Part shown: piece after piece, positions 7,595 through 12,026 of the stretch
Numbering within the stretch: position 1 is the first letter of the stretch
Layout: every line of letters begins with the position of its first letter
Source: JBBQHM01 sp038323965
GTDB lineage: Bacteria; Verrucomicrobiota; Verrucomicrobiia; Chthoniobacterales; UBA10450
NCBI GenBank assembly: GCA_038323965.1
Contig: JBBQHM010000064.1
Location: 1 to 12,026, forward strand
Direction: 5' to 3'
Length of the DNA: 12,026 nucleotides
Made by a program: the position numbers and the translations under genes
The notes under the pieces: generated by a model
Seen by the model: the letters and a program-made list of their open reading frames with translations, nothing else
The model's database searches: none
What the model was told of the DNA's origin: nothing

Positions 7595-8020
7595 ATGAAA
7601 ATATTTATCACTCTTACAGCTGCCACCGCCATCAGCGTTGCGGGTTTCGCTTTCACTGCGTCCGCGCATGAAAACGAAGAATACATTCAGAATCCTTACC
7701 AGCAGCAGGTCGTCCAACAAACGGTCTATGACCAGCCCAGGGTAGGCGGGCGCGGGCTTGAGCGCGAAGTAAACCATTTGAGCAGAATGTTAGATCACGT
7801 GAGCGCGGAGATGAGTCAGTATCGCGCTGGTCGGCACGAACGCATCGAATACGGCCATCTGCGGTCTGAGTTCAACCAGCTCAGCTATCAGTTCCGCCGT
7901 GGTGCGCAGTATTACGATCGCCGTCGGCTTCGCGCGCAGATCGAGCACATGCACGCTGAACTCCATCATCTCGAGGAGGAATTGCATGTTCCACAGGAAC
8001 GTTTCTATCAGTGGCGCTAA
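7595..8020 (+). CDS. Small secreted His-rich helical protein, unknown function
   Basis: Not a family I can name. The ATG at 7595 (141 aa) is preferred over an open extension to 7496, because it opens a clean Sec signal peptide: Lys2, a hydrophobic core and cleavage after TASA (residue 24). The mature 117 residues begin HENEEY and then have a Gln-rich stretch (YQQQVVQQ). The rest is charged amphipathic helix rich in Arg, Glu and Leu, with 10 His in all, several clustered near the C-terminus (IEHMHAELHHLEEELH). The helical heptad look suggests a periplasmic helical hairpin. Divergent placement next to copA and the His clusters make metal binding a reasonable guess, but many unrelated small periplasmic helical proteins look alike. 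No Shine-Dalgarno is seen. A terminator follows 33 nt after the stop, so the gene is probably monocistronic. Confidence 0.8.
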   Translation: MKIFITLTAATAISVAGFAFTASAHENEEYIQNPYQQQVVQQTVYDQPRVGGRGLEREVNHLSRMLDHVSAEMSQYRAGRHERIEYGHLRSEFNQLSYQFRRGAQYYDRRRLRAQIEHMHAELHHLEEELHVPQERFYQWR

Positions 8021-8052
8021 GCCAGCGCACTTTTAACTTACCGTTTCGCGAG

Positions 8053-8085
8053 CCGCCCGCTGGATTCTTCCGGCGGGCGGTTTTT
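8053..8085 (+). terminator. Rho-independent terminator of the His-rich protein gene
   Basis: CCGCCCGC (8053-8060) pairs with GCGGGCGG (8073-8080). The stem can extend inward by three pairs (TGG with CCG, one wobble) to leave a 6-nt ATTCTT loop, and it is followed at once by TTTTT (8081-8085). The reverse orientation has no U-tract, so it serves the + strand gene only. Confidence 0.92.
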
Positions 8086-8111
8086 CCATCTACCCGCTGA
8101 TGCGGCGACGA

Positions 8112-8408
8112 TTACTTCATCATGTCCATGCACATCTTTTTCGCCTCAGGATTCTTGGACATCTCCTGACACATCGTCTTCATGGACTCGGGATTCTTCA
8201 TCATTTCGTCGCACATCATCTTCGTCATTGCGGGATCCTTGGACATTTCGGCGCACATTTTGCGCATCATGTCCTTGTCTTTCATCATCTCGCTCATGTC
8301 CATTTTGTGGCCGGCACCCATCGCCGGCGATGGATCGGCTGCGAATGCTGGCAGGCTGAAAGCCATGAAGAGAGCTGCGGTGGTGCTGAGTAGTGTTCGT
8401 GTTGTCAT
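8112..8408 (-). CDS. Secreted Met/Cys-rich tandem-repeat protein, candidate periplasmic copper-binding peptide
   Basis: A 98-aa protein. The ATG at 8408 is chosen because it opens a good signal peptide (MTTRTLLSTT, hydrophobic core, cleavage after AFA at residue 23); the frame is open further upstream but is not protein-like there. The 75-residue mature chain contains 21 Met and 4 Cys, with Lys and Glu/Asp making up most of the rest. It is built from repeats of the form MCxEM(S/M)K(D/N)P followed by a Lys-rich spacer. Cys residues are 14, 14 and 13 apart. A GHKMDMSEMM segment precedes the repeats. Met and Cys ligands suit Cu(I) or Ag(I), and copA and a DUF305 gene lie nearby. Role as a metal sponge or chaperone is inference; SilE/PcoE and CusF are analogous in concept but not in sequence. 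No Shine-Dalgarno precedes the ATG. I do not recognise a named family. Confidence 0.88.
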   Translation of the reverse strand: MTTRTLLSTTAALFMAFSLPAFAADPSPAMGAGHKMDMSEMMKDKDMMRKMCAEMSKDPAMTKMMCDEMMKNPESMKTMCQEMSKNPEAKKMCMDMMK

Positions 8409-8508
8409 GTTTTTTTCTAGGGATGTTGTTTGCTCTGGAAATACCCAAAGCATAAGCCGGCACGCAGCCGCTTCGTAGCTGATTCGTTTCTCACGCGCCT
8501 CGCGGCTC

Positions 8509-8706
8509 TCAACGTGGCTTCGTCTCGTTAAGCACCCTGATGAGAGATTCCCGATACTTCTCGGACTCCTCGAAGTGCGGCCAGTGACCTGATTCTTCAA
8601 ACCAAACGATCTGTTTGCCATGTGGCGCATCAAGCACGTCGAAGTATTGCTGCGCTACCTCCGCAGAAACCACCTTGTCGTGCCGGCCAAGAAAAAAATA
8701 AACCTT
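8509..8706 (-). pseudogene. C-terminal remnant of an alpha/beta-hydrolase
   Basis: About 65 codons, read from roughly 8706 to a TGA at 8509-8511, match the end of an alpha/beta-hydrolase (proline-iminopeptidase-like): VYFFLGRHDKVV holds the catalytic-acid loop, and ESGHWPHFEE holds the catalytic His. The cap, the oxyanion loop and the GxSxG nucleophile are missing. The open frame continues to 8787, but that part overlaps the end of the NTF2-like gene and is not hydrolase-like. The 5' two-thirds therefore seems to have been deleted, leaving the NTF2-like gene at the junction. The stretch from 8409 to 8508 between this remnant and the Met/Cys gene holds nothing else that I can identify, apart from presumably the latter's promoter. 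Confidence 0.72.
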
Positions 8707-8743
8707 CGCCACAGAGTTTGTATCTGGCCGCCTTGTCTTTGCT

Positions 8744-9238
8744 CTATTTAGTGACGGGCGCTTTTCTGCTGGACCAGTGAATCGCACGAATCCGCCAACC
8801 TTCGGGTAACTTTGTTAAAACCATCAGCTCGGTGCCCGCGCTGTTCACAGGCTTGTCATGGAAAGTGCCGGATGTGCGGCTTGAAGCCGCGGTCCACGCA
8901 GCGCTCCCTTCCTGGTGCACCGCAAACTCAGAAATGGTGTTCTGCGTCGCCTTCATGAAAGCGATGTCTTCAGCGAGATGTTCGCGAGCGTATTCTTCGC
9001 GCGTTTGTTTCTGACCGCTCTCGAGAATCACAGCATCGGCCGTCAGCATTGCCATCGCCATTAAGGGGTCGCCTTTTGTGAGCGCTTCGTGGAACCGGTG
9101 GACCGCCGCCGTAATTTCTTCCGCGTCCGGAGCAGGCGTTTCCGCATGGCTCGGCGACGAAAATAGGAGGAAGAGGGCTGTGGCAAATGTCACCCATTTA
9201 ATCGACCGGACGGGTATTAGAATAATTTTCATCATCAT
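8744..9238 (-). CDS. Secreted NTF2-like (SnoaL/DUF4440-type) protein
   Basis: A 164-aa protein with a signal peptide: a basic start, hydrophobic residues about 15-26 and cleavage after SHA (residue 32). The mature part resembles the cone-shaped NTF2 fold: a first helix with AVHRFHEALTKGD, then the typical MAMLTADAVILESG strand, a central helix ending EDIAFMKA, and a closing strand pair with LPEGWRIRAIHWSSR. Proteins of this type serve as small-molecule binding or enzymatic domains; no substrate can be read here. Its start overlaps the stop of the upstream metallopeptidase-like gene by four bases (ATGA, 9235-9238), which suggests translational coupling. Three consecutive ATG codons (from 9238) make the exact start uncertain by two residues. 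No Shine-Dalgarno is present. Confidence 0.82.
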   Translation of the reverse strand: MMMKIILIPVRSIKWVTFATALFLLFSSPSHAETPAPDAEEITAAVHRFHEALTKGDPLMAMAMLTADAVILESGQKQTREEYAREHLAEDIAFMKATQNTISEFAVHQEGSAAWTAASSRTSGTFHDKPVNSAGTELMVLTKLPEGWRIRAIHWSSRKAPVTK

Positions 9239-10512
9239 TTTTGGGGAGAACGTTTCAGGAGCGTAGTAATTACTTTTCCACGGTTTCCAGTCGCCGTGGC
9301 GAAGGCCGCGGTGTACCGCGCCCGGATAACGTCGATTTTGCGAGCGAGCTTCTCCGCCTTAGTGGCATCGCGCGTGAGCAGGATGAACGCGTTAGTGAAC
9401 GACTTCGGCGAGCTTGCAATCGTCGGAGTGCGTTGGCCGTTTACGAAGAGAATATTATCGATGTTCAAATCGACTCGCTCACCGCGAAGTTTAACAGCCG
9501 CCTGCTTCGGATTACGAATGAAATAGAAATCGCCAACGTCATTAGGCGCGATTAGCCCCATCAAATACAAATCGAGATTGCAGAAGCGATACTGACCCTG
9601 ACCAATTAGCTTTCGCTTGAAGGAGCCGTCGTTGTTATCAATCCAATCAACGCTTTGACCGGCGCCGAGGCGCAATTCCGATTCGTCGTAATCCATCGGC
9701 GACGCGTCATCATCGAAGTAGCTACTCCAATGGCCCGGCTGATTATCGAGACAATGCTCGTAGCTCGCGCGCCGATCAGTTCTCTTCTTCTTGAAGCCGG
9801 CAAACGCGCCCCAGTGATGGCCGATTTCCTGGAGTAACGCCGCGTCATCATCGCGGATGAAATACATGAAGGCTTGCAGCCGTTTGCTGTCCCAGCCGGC
9901 TCGGCCCTGCGGCATGCAGGCGGACCAGTTGATGCCCTTCGCCGGATTCGTTAGGCCACAATAAAATGCGCCACACTCGCAATTGACCTCGAAGTCCGAC
10001 CAGAAGGTCACGAAATCGTAATCATCACCGTGCGTAAGTCGGAACTTTCTGTAGGCCGCAACCCAATCGATGTCTTTGCGTGAAGCAATTATGAAACTTT
10101 GTTTCGGGTCGTCCTCGATAATGCTGATGTTTCCGACGTCGCGATCGCGGGAAGTAGAGGGTACGCCTTTAGCCTTAGTAGCTTTCTTATGCTCCCGGTG
10201 CGCCTTCATGTAGTTGACGAAACTATGCTCGCGTTCGTCCCCCAAGCGGCTGCGTGCGTCGCCGATCGCGAGAACATCCGTCCGTGCGCCGGCGATCAGT
10301 TTCGGAATTCGCTCCTGCCGCGACAAGATCCGCAGTGGCTTCTTCGCGCGCACATAAACCACGACCGCATATTCGCCCGTGCGCTTGCCATTGCTGACCT
10401 TCCAGCCATGTCCCACCCCGGCGACGCCCGCGAGTTGTAAGAAAGCAGCGCGCGCCTTTTTCGCAGCCGCGATCGTGCCGTCGATATCGACAGACGCGGG
10501 ACGGCGTTGCAT
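9235..10512 (-). CDS. Metallopeptidase-like protein with degenerate HExxH motif
   Basis: A 425-aa protein without a signal peptide or transmembrane segment. Residues about 28-85 (GVGHGWKVSNGKRTGEYAVV, then VYVRAKKPL, ERIPKLIAGARTDVLAIG) resemble a short beta domain often found at the N-terminus of Nal1-like proteases and other bacterial proteins. Residues about 165-335 resemble an M6/gametolysin-like group of uncharacterised proteins: a peptidase-style QEIGHHWGAF helix (228-237), PGHWSSYFDDDASPMDYDE (259-277) and the hallmark CNLDLYLMGLIAPNDV (311-326). In active relatives the helix would read HEIGH; here the first His is Gln228 (codon CAG), one base from His. A Cys cluster (CECGAFYCG, 178-186) precedes it. 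The C-terminus is a helical, basic segment. It starts 9 nt after the DUF4198 gene stop and overlaps the NTF2-like gene. Enzymatic activity is doubtful. Confidence 0.7.
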   Translation of the reverse strand: MQRRPASVDIDGTIAAAKKARAAFLQLAGVAGVGHGWKVSNGKRTGEYAVVVYVRAKKPLRILSRQERIPKLIAGARTDVLAIGDARSRLGDEREHSFVNYMKAHREHKKATKAKGVPSTSRDRDVGNISIIEDDPKQSFIIASRKDIDWVAAYRKFRLTHGDDYDFVTFWSDFEVNCECGAFYCGLTNPAKGINWSACMPQGRAGWDSKRLQAFMYFIRDDDAALLQEIGHHWGAFAGFKKKRTDRRASYEHCLDNQPGHWSSYFDDDASPMDYDESELRLGAGQSVDWIDNNDGSFKRKLIGQGQYRFCNLDLYLMGLIAPNDVGDFYFIRNPKQAAVKLRGERVDLNIDNILFVNGQRTPTIASSPKSFTNAFILLTRDATKAEKLARKIDVIRARYTAAFATATGNRGKVITTLLKRSPQK

Positions 10513-10521
10513 ACTCCGTAG

Positions 10522-11397
10522 TTACTTCGCTTTTACTTCGAGCGTAAGTGTAGTGAAATCGCTTTCCCAGTCCGCGTCAGTTCGTGTGGACTTGCGCACA
10601 TCCGTGCCGCGCAGGAGCCACTGGCCGGCTTTGTCGAATCGGAACACCACTCGTCCGGCCGAGTCCGTTTTGCGCGTTTCGCCTTTGGTCTCACCGCCCA
10701 CAACCGCATTAAGTGAGAAGTCCGGGAAGGGCGCCCCGTTCTTGAATACGAGAACGGAAAGTTCGTCGCCCTCACGCAGTAGCGCGGGATCCTTTTCCGG
10801 AACGATCTCGAGCGCCATTCCGACCGGCTCTGCCCATGAACGGTCCCCCGTCGTATCGCCGACTCGCACGAACGTTTTCGGATGCTTGGTGTAGAGTTCG
10901 CGCCACCGCTTCGGCTCCATCGTCGCCCATTGCGTTTTTACACTTTGCGGCGGGTCGATCTCAGCCAGGTATTCCTCCACCTGCGCTGGCTTCAATTCGA
11001 TCGACTTGGCGGGAAGCTTCATCCAAAGAGTCGCGATGCCGGCTTCTGAAAGTTCCGTTTTGAAAACGAGTGACTTAGGCCCAACCGAAATGTCGCTAAT
11101 ATCAATAGTGCGGCCTGCCAGGCGACACCGGGCTGCTTCAACCCTCTCTCGCTTCGGTCCCACCTCGAGAGCGGGGAAAGCCATACCACTCGTTAGATCG
11201 AGCGTGACTGATGTCTTAGCCGCAGCTTCAAAGCGGTCGGGAATTAACCAGGTGTCATGGGCGCGCGCCGATGCAGGCAGTAACACGGCGAGGAGAGCCG
11301 CCTTAAATAGTAAAGGTTTCATGCTTCGTATTCGGTGAGAGACTGTGAAATTCCATTTCTTCCAATCGGTCAGAATCGTTAGGATCGATTGTTTCAT
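10522..11397 (-). CDS. DUF4198-type periplasmic protein
   Basis: The ATG at 11397 (291 aa) is chosen because a perfect Shine-Dalgarno lies 7 nt upstream. A second in-frame ATG at 11322 (266 aa) opens a textbook signal peptide (KPLLFKAALLAVLLPASARA, then AHDTWLIP) but has no ribosome site. The AHDTWL(I/V)P start of the mature chain is typical of DUF4198 proteins, periplasmic proteins related to NikM/CbiK-like factors and often met beside transition-metal genes. The rest is beta-rich: a first domain to about residue 145 (from the second Met), then an Ig-like second domain with VGMALEIVPEKDP, LREGDELSVLVFKNGAPFPD and GRVVFRFDKAGQWLLRGT. The function is unknown; metal binding by the N-terminal His is a family-based guess. 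Translation from 11397 adds 25 residues before the signal peptide. It is followed after 9 nt by the metallopeptidase-like gene. Confidence 0.82.
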   Translation of the reverse strand: MKQSILTILTDWKKWNFTVSHRIRSMKPLLFKAALLAVLLPASARAHDTWLIPDRFEAAAKTSVTLDLTSGMAFPALEVGPKRERVEAARCRLAGRTIDISDISVGPKSLVFKTELSEAGIATLWMKLPAKSIELKPAQVEEYLAEIDPPQSVKTQWATMEPKRWRELYTKHPKTFVRVGDTTGDRSWAEPVGMALEIVPEKDPALLREGDELSVLVFKNGAPFPDFSLNAVVGGETKGETRKTDSAGRVVFRFDKAGQWLLRGTDVRKSTRTDADWESDFTTLTLEVKAK

Positions 11398-11411
11398 GTG
11401 ATCACCTCCTT
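11398..11411 (-). promoter_or_regulatory. Extended Shine-Dalgarno of the DUF4198 gene
   Basis: Read on the minus strand, bases 11411 to 11400 are AAGGAGGTGATC, the full complement of the conserved 3' end of bacterial 16S rRNA. Seven bases separate GGAGG from the ATG at 11397, an optimal spacing. It decides the start of this gene and contrasts with the other genes in the window, which lack a recognisable site. Confidence 0.85.
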
Positions 11412-11461
11412 CTTCTCTGTAACTAAAGTTCAAAGCAAAACGGCGCGATCGAGTACCGAGT

Positions 11462-11923
11462 TCAATGCAGTTCATTTAACTTAGCCTTCATCTGATCAAT
11501 CTCTCGCCGTTGGCCTGAGGTAATTTCTTTGCATAGCTCTTTGATCTCAGGGTCCTTGATGGAGGCTTCCTCGCACATAAGAATCGCTCCGGCGTGGTGA
11601 GGAATCATGGACTTCAAGAATTGCTTATCCGAAATCGCGACCTGTTTTCTGATGCAGACCCAAAACAAGATCAGCGCGATAACGCTCGCGATAACAATCA
11701 GAGCGTTCCATTTCTTGTTCGGATACATGGCGCCCATCAGCAAGAGTTCAATGATTATCATGGGAGAGGCCATCAGGCCGGCCATGTAGAATTGGTTGAA
11801 GTTCGGAACCACGTTCGCGAAGCGATCCACCATCGCATACATAAGCGCATACATGGACATGAAGGATAGGACGGCCATGATCAAGAGTCGGACATAGGTC
11901 TGCTTGTTCATTGATGTATTCAT
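11462..11923 (-). CDS. DUF305-domain membrane protein, copper-associated
   Basis: A 153-aa protein with three transmembrane helices (about 10-31, 45-66 and 73-91) and a C-terminal DUF305 helical domain. DUF305 hallmarks are SMIPHHAGAILM (105-116, with His109-His110) and the final QRREIDQMK helix. This subtype also has paired Cys at 117 and 131 within MCEEASIKDPEIKELCKEI. DUF305 proteins are small ferritin-like helical proteins often found in copper and silver resistance loci; their exact role is unsettled. The Met-rich helix 1 (MAVLSFMSMYALMYAM) could also contact metal. The start is ATG at 11923, or ATG at 11911 four codons later; neither has a Shine-Dalgarno. It is the first complete gene of the minus-strand run at this end, 64 nt before the DUF4198 ATG. 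Family assignment is firm; copper function is from family context. Confidence 0.88.
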   Translation of the reverse strand: MNTSMNKQTYVRLLIMAVLSFMSMYALMYAMVDRFANVVPNFNQFYMAGLMASPMIIIELLLMGAMYPNKKWNALIVIASVIALILFWVCIRKQVAISDKQFLKSMIPHHAGAILMCEEASIKDPEIKELCKEITSGQRREIDQMKAKLNELH

Positions 11924-11965
11924 AAGGTTTAAACCGCGGTGGCTTTTCGCTTTTTGTCTTACTGG

Positions 11966-12025
11966 TTAATGGTGCTTGTAATAGCCGACGCCTTTGATGT
12001 CGTTCCAAGCGGTGGTTTGGTGGCA
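11966..12025 (-). CDS. C-terminus of an unidentified protein (5' part outside window)
   Basis: One minus-strand frame at the right edge reads 19 residues, ending AWNDIKGVGYYKHH, then TAA at 11966-11968. The composition (Trp, Asp, Gly, paired Tyr, terminal His-His) looks like a real protein tail, and the position 42 nt upstream of the DUF305 start fits the gene preceding it in the same unit. The other frame in this stretch gives a low-quality Arg/Gln-rich sequence. The His-His end is suggestive in a copper locus, but the family cannot be identified from so little. Confidence 0.5.
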   Translation of the reverse strand, partial: CHQTTAWNDIKGVGYYKHH

Positions 12026-12026
12026 G

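Noticed and set aside
8409..8633. N-terminal extension of the Met/Cys protein to 8633
   Set aside because: The added 75 residues are Arg/Ser-rich, run antiparallel-frame through the hydrolase remnant and would bury the signal peptide.

Overview
The window is about 57% G+C by eye and densely coded, with no gene-free stretch over 300 bp apart from a decayed-gene zone near 8409-8743. No taxonomic marker protein is present. A cyclic-nucleotide-sensing histidine kinase, a Ser/Thr-kinase-like protein with a long Ala/Pro tail, a small ROK sugar kinase, a GH75-type chitosanase-like protein and several starts without a Shine-Dalgarno sequence would all suit a soil or freshwater Verrucomicrobiota (Chthoniobacterales-like) genome. 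That placement is inference; Acidobacteriota or a related phylum cannot be excluded.

Left part (1-3504, + strand): the 3' end of a histidine kinase with a cNMP-binding-like N-terminus, a tRNA-Gln(UUG) with encoded CCA, a membrane-anchored kinase-fold protein that has lost the canonical catalytic residues (a predicted pseudokinase), and a short ROK-family sugar kinase resembling polyphosphate glucokinase. The ROK gene meets the next gene tail to tail with one base between the stop codons.

Middle part (3506-7521, - strand): a probable transcription unit running copA (Cu(I)/Ag(I) P1B-type ATPase with two N-terminal Cys-rich metal-binding modules), a TMEM14-like four-helix membrane protein, and a membrane-anchored GH75 chitosanase-like protein with a Pro/Thr/Ser tail. 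Divergent from copA, across a 73-bp gap holding a perfect 6+6 palindrome, lies a small secreted His-rich helical protein that ends at a clear Rho-independent terminator.

Right part (8112-12026, - strand): a tiny secreted protein made of Met/Cys-rich repeats (21 Met and 4 Cys in a 75-residue mature chain), a truncated alpha/beta-hydrolase remnant, and a tight gene run of DUF305-type membrane protein, DUF4198-type periplasmic protein (with a 12-nt perfect Shine-Dalgarno), a metallopeptidase-like protein whose HExxH motif reads QEIGH, and a secreted NTF2-like protein. The last two overlap by ATGA. The final 60 bases hold the C-terminus of another protein ending in a Tyr/His-rich motif.

The common thread from 5233 to the right edge is copper or silver handling: an export ATPase, a candidate periplasmic Met/Cys metal sponge, a His-rich secreted protein and a DUF305 protein. 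The Met/Cys repeat protein and its Cys-spacing resemblance to the DUF305 domain are the strongest candidates for something not yet described.
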